Notes: a model not told the origin generated them from the sequence alone. DNA of 64,000 nt from Neobacillus mesonae (GCA_023715865.1 JAMBOW010000003.1:186001-250000), one strand, 5' to 3'. Shown: positions 43,235 to 53,239, numbered from the stretch's first letter. Numbers and translations: made by a program.

Positions 43235-43597
43235 CTACTTGTTCAGGGGAGAATCTTCATAGCCCTTATTGTCATAGTCGGTATGATCCAGCTTGTCCAA
43301 TATGTTTTGGCTGCGGATCGCTGCGCGGGTATCTTCGGTCCCCGTCTTATAGATAAATTCATAAATCTCTTTCATTTGACTCGTAAACTCGTCATTAGCA
43401 TCGTCGTGATCAGCTGATTTATAAGGAACGGGTGCCCGCTGCAGGGTATAGCTGTCGTCCCGATTCATTGAAGCGAGCATATCCTGTATTTCGGATAGCT
43501 GTTCCTTATCCAGCCGTACTTCATAATCATTTGATTCCGAGGGATCCTGATGAACCAGCTTCTGTGTCAGCGATACAAAATATTGATTCGTTTCCAT
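43235..43597 (-). CDS. Hypothetical acidic protein
   Basis: I do not recognise this 120-residue protein. It is soluble, highly charged and rich in Asp, with predicted helices at both ends (YFVSLTQKLVHQ and RLDKEQLSEIQDMLASM, then DEFTSQMKEIYEFIYKTG). It starts with ATG behind AAGAGGAGGTACCTTT, a very good binding site, so it is very likely expressed. It lies 113 bases beyond the end of the helicase gene on the same strand and could be transcribed with it. Confidence 0.65.
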   Translation of the reverse strand: METNQYFVSLTQKLVHQDPSESNDYEVRLDKEQLSEIQDMLASMNRDDSYTLQRAPVPYKSADHDDANDEFTSQMKEIYEFIYKTGTEDTRAAIRSQNILDKLDHTDYDNKGYEDSPLNK

Positions 43598-43710
43598 AAA
43601 GGTACCTCCTCTTAAGGCCGTTTACAATTTAGTAGGCGAAGTATGCCACGTTCTACACGTAAACAGGCGTTTAAGAGTTCTTACACGATTTTAGCAGGAG
43701 CTGAATCAAA

Positions 43711-46062
43711 TTATCTATGCTGCTTTGGAGTAGCAGGCACCTCGCGTGTTGATTTCTCCATTACTGATTTGCATAGCGGACAGGCTGGCGGTTTGTCCTT
43801 CTCTTTGGCAGGATGCTGCCTGATCCAGGCTGGGCAGGAGCCCGAAGTGCATGACCAGACAGGAACTGTCTCCATACGCTGCTGTGATGCTTCTCCCGAA
43901 CGATGATTTGACTTCTCCTTGTATCCGGAGCCTTCCTTTGCATGAGGCTTGCGTTCATTCATGGCACCTCTTTTGCTCGCTGCGTCTTTAATACCGAACG
44001 CTTCCAGGAGAAATCTGGATACAGGTGCAGGTTTTCCATGCTGACTAGCTGGAGAGGTAATAAACAGCTGCTTTTTGGCTCTTGTAACGGCAACATAGGC
44101 AAGTCTGCGTTCTTCTTCCAGCAAGGCTTCCTCTACCTCTGTAGGTGAGGATCCATGTGATAAAGCGGCTTTTCGATCTTCTGGAGCATCCTTTGTGAGC
44201 GCAGAGCTGTGGGGCAGAATGCCTTCGCTTGCGCCAATCAGATATACACATGGGAATTCCAGTCCCTTGGAGCGATGAATGGTCATCAGCTGTACGGCGT
44301 CACTGTCGCTTGCAGCCTGCAGAGATTCCATCTCCCTATGCCGTCTGGAAAGCTCATCTGCAAACGAGACAAAGCTCTCCACCGTTTCAAAACGTTTAAC
44401 AGCAGTTTCGAGCTCATCCAGCGTTTCCAGCATCGTCTCCCGGTAATGCGTGTATATATTTGGATCTCCGCTCTCCATATAAGCATCGTAGAATTGTCTT
44501 CGCATTTCTTGAATCGCAGCAAGAGGAGTCATAGAGGCCAGCATCTTGATCAGCTTGATTCGCTCTTTTACAGCCTCCTGCTGGAATGGCTTTAATTTAT
44601 CCCAGCGAGTAAAGTGGATCAGCGGATACTTTTTCGCCTGCTGTTTCTCCTGCTGCTTCATATAATCCAGGCCCGCATCCCTTGAAATATACAGCGGACC
44701 TAAAGTACTTGAAATCGCATCGAGATTTCTAGGATTCAACGACAGTCTGAGATGATCTATCAGCGGCTTGACCAAAGTCTGATCATAGAAGACGGGGCCT
44801 GCGCCATGCTGTATGAAAGGGATGTCCTTAAGTACGAGCTGCTCAAACATGGCACGGCTGCTGCTCGCGGTGCGGTGCAGGATTGCAATGTCCTTGTAGG
44901 CGTGCTGCCCCGCTTCAACCTGCTCCTGCAAGTGACTCACGACTAAAGCAGCCTCTTCTTCTGCTCCTGCCGGAGTAGCGTATAAAGGCTGGGATCCCGG
45001 GCTGCCTGCTGAAACGAGCTTCTTGTAGCGGCGTTTCTTGTTGTACCTGATGATTTCGGTACCAAGACCTAGGATATGCGCATCAGAACGGTAATTAATG
45101 TCCAATGTGACAATCTTGGCACCTGGATACATCTTATCAAACTCTAGAATGACTTCTTGCCGGGCGCCGTTAAAGGTATAGATCGTTTGATCATCGTCGC
45201 CCACAACCATTAAATTGCGGTGAGCTGCTGCAAGCTTGCGCACTATTTCATATTGCAGCCCGTTCGTATCCTGGAATTCGTCGACCATAATGTACTGAAA
45301 CCGCTGCTGCAGGGGACGAAGGACTCCAGGATCTGAGAGCAGACGGTTTGCATGAAGCAGAATGTCGTCAAAATCCATTTTGTGCCTTTCTTTCTTCCAG
45401 GCTTCATAACCGAGCAGAATTTGCTTGACTTCCCGTTCCTCCCGGCTTGAATCCGGCAGATCCTCAGCAATCCTGCCCTCCATTTTCCATGCTGAAAGGG
45501 AAGACAGCAGACTTTCAGGCTGAAAGGCATCGCTCAGCCCATGCTTGCGCTGGATCATCTTAATGATCGTATGCTGCGCTTTGGTATCACCAAAAATATC
45601 CTCTGTCATGCCATAATGGCGAAGGAGCATCAGGGCAAAGGAATGAAAGGTCCGGGCTTGAACCGCACGGGCTGCTGCCGAACGGACGCCGGGAATGGAC
45701 GCAATCCTTGATTTCATCTCGCCTGCCGCTTTGCTTGTAAATGTAACAAGCAATATGCTTCCGGCAGGAACATTAGCGACCTGAATAAGATAACCTGTTC
45801 TGGCGGTAAGGACAGTTGTTTTTCCACAGCCTGCGCCTGCGAGTGTTAAGAGTGGGCCCCTGCCATGACGTACTGCCTTGATCTGCGGGCCGTTCAGTAT
45901 GATTCCGGCTTTCTCTAATGATCTGAAAAAGTACGCATCTTCCTCGTGATCAGAAACGAGCTCGAGACTGGTTTGCTCTGGAGCCGGTTTGGCCTTCGGA
46001 GCCCATGCATTTCCTGTAACACCAAGCGGCCGCAAGTGGAATATAGGACTCATGTTATGCAT
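43711..46062 (-). CDS. UvrD/Rep-family DNA helicase with C-terminal zinc motif (YjcD-like)
   Basis: A superfamily 1 helicase of 783 residues from the chosen start. Helicase motifs in order: LNGPQIKAVRHGRGPLLTLAGAGCGKTTVL (Q motif and Walker A), MVDEFQDTNGLQY (motif II near 257), VVGDDDQTIYTFNGA (III), YRSDAHIL (IV), LMTIHRSKGLEFPCVYLIGASEGILPH (V), and VAVTRAKKQLFI (VI). The C-terminal 50 residues contain CTSGSCPAW...CPLCKSVM, a likely Cys4 zinc knuckle, after a charged linker. It resembles Bacillus YjcD more than PcrA. The frame opens at 46236, but AGGTG before ATG 46062 and the sequence character decide for the shorter form. It is likely a DNA repair or recombination helicase. Confidence 0.9.
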   Translation of the reverse strand: MHNMSPIFHLRPLGVTGNAWAPKAKPAPEQTSLELVSDHEEDAYFFRSLEKAGIILNGPQIKAVRHGRGPLLTLAGAGCGKTTVLTARTGYLIQVANVPAGSILLVTFTSKAAGEMKSRIASIPGVRSAAARAVQARTFHSFALMLLRHYGMTEDIFGDTKAQHTIIKMIQRKHGLSDAFQPESLLSSLSAWKMEGRIAEDLPDSSREEREVKQILLGYEAWKKERHKMDFDDILLHANRLLSDPGVLRPLQQRFQYIMVDEFQDTNGLQYEIVRKLAAAHRNLMVVGDDDQTIYTFNGARQEVILEFDKMYPGAKIVTLDINYRSDAHILGLGTEIIRYNKKRRYKKLVSAGSPGSQPLYATPAGAEEEAALVVSHLQEQVEAGQHAYKDIAILHRTASSSRAMFEQLVLKDIPFIQHGAGPVFYDQTLVKPLIDHLRLSLNPRNLDAISSTLGPLYISRDAGLDYMKQQEKQQAKKYPLIHFTRWDKLKPFQQEAVKERIKLIKMLASMTPLAAIQEMRRQFYDAYMESGDPNIYTHYRETMLETLDELETAVKRFETVESFVSFADELSRRHREMESLQAASDSDAVQLMTIHRSKGLEFPCVYLIGASEGILPHSSALTKDAPEDRKAALSHGSSPTEVEEALLEEERRLAYVAVTRAKKQLFITSPASQHGKPAPVSRFLLEAFGIKDAASKRGAMNERKPHAKEGSGYKEKSNHRSGEASQQRMETVPVWSCTSGSCPAWIRQHPAKEKDKPPACPLCKSVMEKSTREVPATPKQHR

Positions 46063-46394
46063 AAAAGACTTACACCTCATCTTATTTCTAAGTAAATCAT
46101 TGCCCTTTTCACAAGAGGGCTGTAAATTTGGTATGATAGAGTCACCCCTGCTGCAGACCGCAGAAGGGAGAGTATTTATAACATTATTAAAATCATGCCT
46201 GACCATAGCAAGATGGAAGCAAATTTGAATAAACAAACCGCTCTCTATTATACCTAAAGTAGCAGGCTTCGCGAAGCATAAGGTATAATTTGACGGTAAG
46301 TTTTATCCTGTGGGTGTTGGCTAAGTAGAGTGTAAAGGGCTTGGCCGATGGAGATGCTTCGCCTTGCCATGGGAAAGAGGAGGAACTGTTAAAG

Positions 46395-47147
46395 ATGAAT
46401 TTTTTACAAAGAATTAAAGACGGGGCAGGCCGTGCGACGGAAAAGGCGCAGCATGCTGTGGAAATCAACAAATTAAACTCACAAATTGCGAATATCAAAC
46501 ACGAAATGTCCGTGAACTATACAGAAATGGGCCGTATTTTTTACGAAGGTTACCGTGCTCAGGACATGTCGATCGCTGAACAAAAAATGATGGAGCTTTC
46601 CGAGGCTTGTGATGAGCTTCAGGATGAAATCAATGAAATTCGTGAAAAAATTGCGCTGCTGAAAAACGAACGGGTATGCGTCTGCGGGCATGTATCGGAT
46701 CTGGATGCTAATTTTTGTCCGAAATGCGGCCGTTCCCTTACTGGCGACCAGGCTGTGACACACAGCGCAGCTGCTAAACCGGAAGCTGCCGCAGCTGAAG
46801 AGCTGGACGAGACGGAGGAGAAGGAAGAGCTCTTCCCGGATCTACTCCTCACTGAAGATGAGCTTCTACCGGACGAGGATGATTATGATCTCAAGGACTT
46901 CCTCCCGGAGGAGAAGGAAGAATTTGATCTGGAATGGCAGCGCAGACGTGAGGAAGAGCTTCAACGAGAGCGGGAGAGACAGCAAGAGCTCGATGAGCGC
47001 ATCCGTTATTGGAAGGAAAATAACGAGAGCTTAGATGAACCCGTTCAAACAGAAGTTCCGCGCGATATCGTCAAATGTCAAATCTGTGCTTCGGAGCTGC
47101 CAAAAGGTTCGAAATGGTGTCCTCATTGCGGTGCAGAGCAGATCTGA
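46395..47147 (+). CDS. Coiled-coil protein with two zinc ribbons
   Basis: A 250-residue cytoplasmic protein. Residues about 5-95 form a long coiled coil (INKLNSQIANIKHEMSVNY, then EACDELQDEINEIREKIALL). A first zinc ribbon, CVCGHVSDLDANFCPKCGRSL, lies near 95-115; a long acidic, Glu-rich helical region follows; a second zinc ribbon, CQICASELPKGSKWCPHCG, ends the protein. Both ribbons have paired cysteines. The family function is not known; zinc-ribbon adaptors of this kind often serve as scaffolds. The frame opens earlier, but GAGGAGGAACTGTTAAAG decides for ATG 46395. It is followed 48 bases later by a TrmB-like regulator. Confidence 0.78.
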   Translation: MNFLQRIKDGAGRATEKAQHAVEINKLNSQIANIKHEMSVNYTEMGRIFYEGYRAQDMSIAEQKMMELSEACDELQDEINEIREKIALLKNERVCVCGHVSDLDANFCPKCGRSLTGDQAVTHSAAAKPEAAAAEELDETEEKEELFPDLLLTEDELLPDEDDYDLKDFLPEEKEEFDLEWQRRREEELQRERERQQELDERIRYWKENNESLDEPVQTEVPRDIVKCQICASELPKGSKWCPHCGAEQI

Positions 47148-47195
47148 TCGTAAAAGCAGCTATAGGTTCTTATACAGCATGGGAGGACAGTGACG

Positions 47196-47978
47196 ATGGA
47201 CCAGTTGCTTGGACACCTTAGAAATTTGGGTTTTACAGAAATGGAATCCAAAATTATGGTTGATTTATCCCGCCAAGGGGCTTCATCTGGCTATGAGGTG
47301 GCAAAGCGCCTTGGTGCATCGCGTTCAAATATATATGCAACGCTTCAGCGCCTGAATGCACAGGGCTACCTGCACTGCAGCAAGGGAGAGCCTGCGAGGT
47401 ACAGCATGCTTGAGCCGGATAAGCTTACGATGAAAGTGTCCGGCAATATGCAGAAGTCGCTGCAATATGTTGAACAGGCCATGCCCAGACCTGAACCTGC
47501 GTATCCCAACTTTTACAGCATGGACGGGGATCGCCAGGTCCTTGATTTACTGATAAGCCAGGTGTCACAGGCCAAGAAGGAAATTGTGATTGATATGTTT
47601 GCTGAGGAGGCTGCTTTATTTCGTGAAGAGCTGAAGGCTGCTGAGGAGCGAGGCGTAAGACTCCTGTGGTCTTATGACGCAGACGGCGGACAGCACTCCA
47701 TGCTGCCTTGGGATCCTTTCGAAGGTACGGCTGAGCTTAGCGGAAGAAAATTTTCCTTTGTCATTGACCGAAAGTGGTGCATGCTTGGCCTGCGGGGTGA
47801 GGAATGCACGACTCAGGCGCTTGTAACAGAGCATCCCCTCTTGGTGGGGCTTTTGCTGGAGTATTTTGCTCAAGAATTAATACTGTATGAAATGGAAGAA
47901 GATATGGGAGAGGAGCTGGCAGGACGCTACGGCCGGCACTTTGAACATGTGATGAATAAGTATATTGTAGATAAGTAA
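47196..47978 (+). CDS. TrmB family transcriptional regulator
   Basis: A 260-residue DNA-binding protein. The N-terminal winged helix-turn-helix is clear (LGFTEMESKIMVDLSRQGASSGYEVAKRLGASRSNIYATLQRLNAQGYLHCSKGEPARY), and residues about 90-245 form a ligand-binding region similar to that of TrmB-type sugar regulators or to a phospholipase D-like fold (QVSQAKKEIVIDMFAEEAALFREELKAAEERGVRLLW). The ligand and target genes are unknown. The start is ATG at 47196, eight bases after GGAGGA; GTG at 47190 would be possible. No transporter or sugar gene is adjacent. Confidence 0.85.
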   Translation: MDQLLGHLRNLGFTEMESKIMVDLSRQGASSGYEVAKRLGASRSNIYATLQRLNAQGYLHCSKGEPARYSMLEPDKLTMKVSGNMQKSLQYVEQAMPRPEPAYPNFYSMDGDRQVLDLLISQVSQAKKEIVIDMFAEEAALFREELKAAEERGVRLLWSYDADGGQHSMLPWDPFEGTAELSGRKFSFVIDRKWCMLGLRGEECTTQALVTEHPLLVGLLLEYFAQELILYEMEEDMGEELAGRYGRHFEHVMNKYIVDK

Positions 47979-48001
47979 CACTGTATTGTATGTCAACTAG
48001 G

Positions 48002-48056
48002 TTCTCTTTGGGCTCTAAAGAATAATTAGAGCCCCGAAGAGAATCTTTTTTCTTTT
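48002..48056. terminator. Bidirectional intrinsic terminator
   Basis: TTCTCTTTGGGCTCTA pairs with TAGAGCCCCGAAGAGAA with one mismatch, and long T and A runs lie on either side. It separates the regulator gene from the convergent Nudix gene. Confidence 0.85.
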
Positions 48057-48071
48057 TAGACACAACCTTGC

Positions 48072-48704
48072 TTATAGCTGCTGTAACGCTTTGAACACAG
48101 AAACGTAGTAAGAAGAAGGGCGGTAAACGAATTGCTCTGAACAGATTTGTTCTAAGACCCTGTCATAAGTGCTTGTTGTTTCGTTATATAGAATGCCTGC
48201 TGCGGTAATTTCAGTTGTGACACCGCTGAACAGATTCAGCATCTGCTCAAGTTCAGCTTCGTACAATCCGGCCACTTCGCTTGTCTGGAGCTTGTACTGT
48301 GTAAGATCCCAAGGACAGTAGGATCCGTATACGCTGCTGATTTCCCGATCGACGAACGGAACCCCGGAAACCTGGCCGTTCAATTCCTCCTTGATTTCAA
48401 AAAGAGGTGTAAGCTGCTCGAAATCTATTTGTAGACCCAGCTCTTCTTCAAGCTCTCTTGCTGCTTCACGAACGGTTTCTCCAGCGGAAAGATGGCCTGC
48501 CGCCGTGATGTCGAAGCAGGAGGGGAAAGTGTCTTTGGTACTCGTGCGCTTCTGAAATAAGACCTTGCGGCTTCCTTCAGTATCGCGAACCAGCCAGCAG
48601 TGAAAGGATTTGTGCCAGTAGCCCTTCTGATGTACCTGTGAACGCGGTGCGGTGCCGATGTGATTGCCTGAATGATCATATATATCAAATTGTTCTTCGC
48701 TCAT
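48072..48704 (-). CDS. Nudix hydrolase
   Basis: A 210-residue Nudix protein of the larger, isopentenyl-diphosphate isomerase-like subgroup. The Nudix box is GHLSAGETVREAARELEEELGL; it has one residue fewer than the textbook spacing before RE, a variant found in this subgroup. The N-terminal part (FDIYDHSGNHIGTAPRSQVHQKGYWHKSFHCWLV) and FQKRTSTKDTFPSCFDITAAGH are typical. The C-terminal 80 residues are helical. It is expected to hydrolyse a nucleoside diphosphate-linked substrate, identity unknown. The start ATG follows AGGAGGTGAGCATAA. Confidence 0.88.
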   Translation of the reverse strand: MSEEQFDIYDHSGNHIGTAPRSQVHQKGYWHKSFHCWLVRDTEGSRKVLFQKRTSTKDTFPSCFDITAAGHLSAGETVREAARELEEELGLQIDFEQLTPLFEIKEELNGQVSGVPFVDREISSVYGSYCPWDLTQYKLQTSEVAGLYEAELEQMLNLFSGVTTEITAAGILYNETTSTYDRVLEQICSEQFVYRPSSYYVSVFKALQQL

Positions 48705-48826
48705 TTATGCTCACCTCCTAACTGTCATAACACAAAATAAGACGTTCTTATGTCAGCATCGTCACAATCTCTTAGGGGAAATATAGCTATACTTAAGTTA
48801 GAGATAAAGAAAGGGGAATTCTCACC

Positions 48827-49114
48827 ATGGAATGCATCGTGAATTTTCAAGTCATTTATAAGAATGAAGAACCTAAATCTTTAAGAGGTCTTCTGCTTCT
48901 TAACGAGAAAACCTTACCCGGCCCGGAGCTCCTTATTCCGATGTTTAAAAGAATCGGCTATGATGTCGTTACTGAAAATCCGGAGGAGATGACGTTCAGA
49001 CCGGTAAATCCGAATGGCGACTTCATCCGTATCCGTGTCACTGAGCTGGATACAGGAGAGGAAGTCTACAAGGAAGATATGAATCTGCGCAAAATTTTGG
49101 AGAATCTACTTTAG
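48827..49114 (+). CDS. Hypothetical 95-residue protein
   Basis: I do not recognise a family. The protein is soluble and alternates beta strands and helices ([64 protein letters not shown]). It starts at ATG 48827 behind GAAAGGGGAATTCTCACC. Its stop codon overlaps the last codons of the convergent mscL gene by nine bases, so both messages share complementary 3' ends. Confidence 0.65.
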   Translation: MECIVNFQVIYKNEEPKSLRGLLLLNEKTLPGPELLIPMFKRIGYDVVTENPEEMTFRPVNPNGDFIRIRVTELDTGEEVYKEDMNLRKILENLL

Positions 49115-49600
49115 GGTCTCCATTTCCGGCTCAAGCAGAGATGTGCAGTGGGCGCAGCGAGTGGCTGCAATTGGAATGTCCGACAGACAGTAGGGGCATG
49201 CCTTGGTTGTAGCTTCAGGCTGCGCAGGCTCTTCTTCTTTTTTTCTTTTGAGCCGGTTGATGCCCTTGATAAAAAGAAAAATACAAAACGCAACGATCAG
49301 AAAATCGAGCACAACGTTAATGAATTGTCCGTATTTGAGAACCGGAATGCCGTCTTGTTCAGCCAGGGCAAGAGTGGTATATTTGCTGCCTTCAGGGGTA
49401 AGCAGTCCTTTATCGAGCGGAATAAACAATTGCTCAAAGCTTCGGTTGCCCATCAGTAGCCCGATCGGCGGCATCAGAATATCATTAACGAACGAAGTTA
49501 CAATCTTTCCGAATGCACCCCCGATAATGACGCCGACGGCCAGATCAATGACATTGCCGCGTACCGCAAACTCTTTGAATTCGTTTAGCATTTTCTTCAT
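49106..49600 (-). CDS. mscL: Large-conductance mechanosensitive channel MscL with C-terminal zinc ribbon
   Basis: A 164-residue membrane protein that opens under membrane tension to release solutes on osmotic downshock. The family core is evident: [47 protein letters not shown] (first span, with the glycine-rich pore helix) and [30 protein letters not shown] (second span and basic bundle). Where most MscL proteins end, this one continues with a Cys4 zinc ribbon ([18 protein letters not shown]). Start ATG is behind TAGGAGTGTTCAA. The end overlaps the convergent gene by nine bases. Confidence 0.95.
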   Translation of the reverse strand: MKKMLNEFKEFAVRGNVIDLAVGVIIGGAFGKIVTSFVNDILMPPIGLLMGNRSFEQLFIPLDKGLLTPEGSKYTTLALAEQDGIPVLKYGQFINVVLDFLIVAFCIFLFIKGINRLKRKKEEEPAQPEATTKACPYCLSDIPIAATRCAHCTSLLEPEMETLK

Positions 49601-49802
49601 TTGAACACTCCTAACATGCTTCGTAACTTAGTACTTTCCTTCCATTTAAACATTATGTTCCGCTTGTTGAAAAGAACTTTGGAAAACTTTCTTGAAAATA
49701 ACACTTTATTTTACACCATCAATTCGGTATACTTCTAACATTGTCCTAACATGAGCAGCTAGTCGCTTTTAGTATTTGCTCATATGCTATTTTTAAAAAG
49801 AA

Positions 49803-49878
49803 GATATCTCGTATATGTGCTGGGATTGGCCAGCATGTCTCTACCCGATCACCGGAAATGATTGGACTACGGGGGGAA
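49803..49878 (+). promoter_or_regulatory. Purine (guanine/xanthine-type) riboswitch aptamer
   Basis: The aptamer of the xpt-pbuX leader. P1 is formed by TCTCGT and ACGGGG; J1/2 is ATA; P2 is TGCTGG/CCAGCA; J2/3 is GTCTCTAC (consensus GTTTCTAC); P3 is CCGATCA/TGATTGG; the loop of P3 is CCGGAAA; J3/1 is ACT, where the C is the position that selects guanine over adenine. The P2 loop GATTGG is one base shorter than the usual GATATGG. The first gene downstream is xanthine phosphoribosyltransferase, the classic target. Confidence 0.85.
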
Positions 49879-49969
49879 TATAAATGATGCACGTAAATAG
49901 ATTTTTTAAAGTTATTGCTTTCAGCTGTAGCCTTTACGTCTTGAGTTTTATTGCATCTTTATGCTGACC

Positions 49970-50028
49970 AGCCCTTGTTCCAATTCATTCGAGTATTTCG
50001 GCGGATGTTTCGGAAGCGGGCTTTTTTT
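49970..50028 (+). terminator. Riboswitch expression-platform terminator
   Basis: AGCCC and TTCC pair with GGA and GGGCT around an internal loop and a long apical loop, followed by seven T. It ends about 55 bases before xpt and should stop transcription when purine is bound. Confidence 0.7.
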
Positions 50029-50068
50029 GTTTTTGCTTTGATGGACCAATACAGAACGAATACGATAA

Positions 50069-50670
<602 letters not shown>

Positions 50671-50671
<1 letters not shown>

Positions 50672-52017
50672 TGTCACGTGAACGTATATTTGCTCGCAAT
50701 CGTCACCCGCTGAAGACATTTTCACTCGGTATTCAGCATGTACTTGCCATGTATGCGGGGGCCGTTATTGTCCCGCTGATCGTCGGAGGACCGAGCGGTC
50801 TTAATTTGCCGCCGGATCAGATTACCTATTTGATCGCTATCGACCTGCTTGCATGCGGGCTTGCGACACTGCTTCAGGTATGGGGTGGTAAATATTTTGG
50901 TATCGGACTTCCGGTTATGCTCGGCTGCGCCTTCCAGGCGGTTGCTCCAATGATATTAATCGGTCAGCAATACGGCATGAGCGCTATTTACGGAGCGATT
51001 ATCGCTTCCGGATTGTTCGTCATGATCTTTGGCGGCCTGTTCGGTAAGTTGATTCGTTTCTTTCCACCGGTCGTTACCGGCTCTGTTGTTACCATCATCG
51101 GTCTTACGCTGATTCCAGTTGCCTTGAACGATCTTGGCGGCGGCAGCGGAGCAGAGGATTTCGGGGATCCCGTTAATCTCCTGCTGGGCTTTGGGGTTCT
51201 GCTCTTTATCATTGTGATGAATCGTTTGACTCGAGGATTTCTGCAATCCATCTCAATTTTGATTGGACTTGTAGCGGGAACCGTTGTTGCCGGTCTATTC
51301 TTTGGAAAAGTGGACTTGTCCCCTATGCTTGAAGCGAGCTGGTTCCGTGCTCCCGAGCCTTTCCATTTTGGTACGCCTACCTTTAACTTGTCCGCGATCC
51401 TGACCATGATTCTTGTAGCGATTGTCAGCATTGCCGAGTCGACAGGGGTATTCATGGCGCTGGGTAAAATTCTGAATAAAGAGATTGACTCGAAAGATTT
51501 GTCCAGAGGATATCGTGCAGAAGGTTTGGCTATTGTGCTTGGGGGGATTCTGAACTCGTTCCCTTATACAACGTATTCCCAAAATGTCGGGCTGCTTCAA
51601 ATGAGCCGCGTGAAGACCCGCGACGTTATTGCAGTCGCAGGTATTCTTCTTATTCTGATCGGCTTCGTACCGAAGATTGCTGCTACAGCTCAAATGATTC
51701 CTCCTTCTGTACTCGGCGGGGCGACGGTTGCCTTGTTCGGTATGGTTGTATCGTCAGGGATTCGAATGCTTGCCGACCAGGTTGATTTTAACCGATACGA
51801 GAATCTGCTCATTATTGCTGTTTCCGTTGGAATGGGTCTGGGTGTAACCGTAGTGCCTGATTTGTTTGCACAGCTTCCTTCCGAAATCGGCATCTTGCTG
51901 AATAACGGGATTGTTGTCGGCAGCTTTACGGCCATTCTGCTGAACCTGATCTTTAATGGGTTGGGTCCTAAAAATCAGAAGACAGCTGAGTCGAATGCTT
52001 CTAATGAATTGGTCTAA
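50671..52017 (+). CDS. pbuX: Xanthine permease
   Basis: A 448-residue NCS2-family xanthine/proton symporter with 12-14 membrane segments. The NCS2 signature is visible in YTTYSQNVGLLQMSRVKTRDVI and the conserved acid residues in SIAESTGVFMALG. It begins HPLKTFSLGIQHVLAMYAGAVIVPLIVGG, typical of PbuX. The start codon overlaps the stop of xpt. It is followed by a strong terminator, so the unit is xpt-pbuX only. Confidence 0.95.
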
Positions 52018-52033
52018 TTGAAAATCATAAAAA

Positions 52034-52076
52034 ATAGCCGCTGGTTATCTGTTAGGGATAATCAGCGGTTTTTTAT
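52034..52076. terminator. Bidirectional intrinsic terminator
   Basis: AGCCGCTGGTTATC and GGATAATCAGCGGTT pair with one wobble; six A and six T flank the stem. It serves pbuX and the convergent DUF4870 gene. Confidence 0.82.
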
Positions 52077-52082
52077 TGTGCG

Positions 52083-52421
52083 CTACAGCTTGCGCATCTG
52101 TTTCTCAGCAAGATCACCCACTACCGGCAGCTTAAGCCATTTTCCCTGCAGGGTTGCAGCCAGCATGATTACCCAAATGGCTACGCCAAGGAGTGACAAG
52201 AGAGCGGCGATCAAGGGGCCGAGAAGGGGAATAAAGCCGCTTAACACGTGACCGACGACAATGGAGCCAAAGGCAAATAGTGATTGAAGAGCATGAAAAG
52301 TAACGAAGCGGCTCCGTTTTTCAAGAGCAAGCAGTAAAATAGCTCCGATAAAAGCGAAAAAGTAGCAAAGCGCACCCGCAATATTTTCATCAAGACCCGT
52401 CGATGATTTGAATGGGGACAT
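52083..52421 (-). CDS. DUF4870 family membrane protein
   Basis: A 112-residue membrane protein with three hydrophobic segments. GLDENIAGALCYFFAFIGAILLLALEKRSRFVTFHALQSLF is the hallmark of the family, with the RFH(A/S)xQS motif after the second strand of hydrophobic residues. Its function is unknown. The frame opens upstream (52508), but AAAGGAGGAAGAACAAC before ATG 52421 fixes the start. It is monocistronic. Confidence 0.82.
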   Translation of the reverse strand: MSPFKSSTGLDENIAGALCYFFAFIGAILLLALEKRSRFVTFHALQSLFAFGSIVVGHVLSGFIPLLGPLIAALLSLLGVAIWVIMLAATLQGKWLKLPVVGDLAEKQMRKL

Positions 52422-52491
52422 GTTGTTCTTCCTCCTTTGTCCTTCTCTCTTAGCATCATATGAGAGAGGACATGCGATTTGAACAACCCAT

Positions 52492-52533
52492 CCAAATAAA
52501 AATATCACTCTTCCATTAAAGGAAAAGTGATAT
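52492..52533 (-). terminator. Intrinsic terminator for the small minus-strand gene
   Basis: On the minus strand ATATCACTTTTCC and GGAAGAGTGATAT pair around TTTAAT, with one mismatch, followed by TTTTTATTT. Confidence 0.78.
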
Positions 52534-52547
52534 ATAAGTTTATTTAC

Positions 52548-52826
52548 TCAGCTGCCGCCCTGAAATTGGCGTCTTGGACTTGTTATTTTGCCTTTTTTAT
52601 TCTCATCATCCTCTTTAGGCACAAGCCGCTCATCGGTTCTGCCTTCATGATGATTTTCAAAAGAAAATTCTGTCAGCTCCCACTCGGTCGCCCCAAGAAC
52701 AGGATCCGGAGGGAAATGCTGTCCTCTATGCAAATGCTCCCTGAGCCCACGTTCATTCGTATATACGCCGTCAACCTCGACCTTTTCCCGAGTGATCGGG
52801 AGCATATCCTTATCTTTACTGCTCAT
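52548..52826 (-). CDS. Small hypothetical protein, possibly YjzC-related
   Basis: A 92-residue charged, soluble protein. The part GLREHLHRGQHFPPDPVLGATEWELTEFSFENHHEGRTDERLVP recalls short Bacillales proteins with an FPP...W motif such as YjzC, but the match is not strong enough to name it. The C-terminal 30 residues are polar and basic. The ATG at 52826 is nine bases after AGGAGG, which decides against the earlier TTG. It has its own terminator. Confidence 0.55.
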   Translation of the reverse strand: MSSKDKDMLPITREKVEVDGVYTNERGLREHLHRGQHFPPDPVLGATEWELTEFSFENHHEGRTDERLVPKEDDENKKGKITSPRRQFQGGS

Positions 52827-53239
52827 GATCAAGTGCCTCCTAATAATTTTAGTGAAATAAGACAGCTTATGATGCTCTTATCAGTAGTTTAGAGTAACCC
52901 GTTAGGCGTATATCTATCCGTCGGGATGGCATAATAAATGTAATATCACGCATGGAATTTACAGGATGCAGAATAAATGCCGATAAAATAATTACGTGCT
53001 TTTTCTATTAGATATTTTTGGAAAGCTGTACGCCGGCTTTGAATATGATACAATAGAAGTGTGATTCAAAAGGAATCATTTCGGGTATTTACAATGTCAG
53101 GTACCTGTTTTTTTTCAGGGATTCCCGGCCTGAAGCTATTTACAGCTGCGCACACTTCTTCATGGTATCACTTAGATCTTTTTTCTACGCATTCTCTAAA
53201 CGGAGCATTTACTTTTGAACGTTTTGGGAGGGAGTTATC
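52827..53239. other. Intergenic region without clear genes
   Basis: About 410 A/T-rich bases between divergent small genes. TACAAT at about 53049-53054 could be a -10 hexamer, but no matching -35 is at the right distance. CAGGTACCTG followed by eight T (about 53097-53114) is too short a stem to call. An open frame at 53061-53288 overlaps the next gene and has no binding site. I see nothing else in it. Confidence 0.4.
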
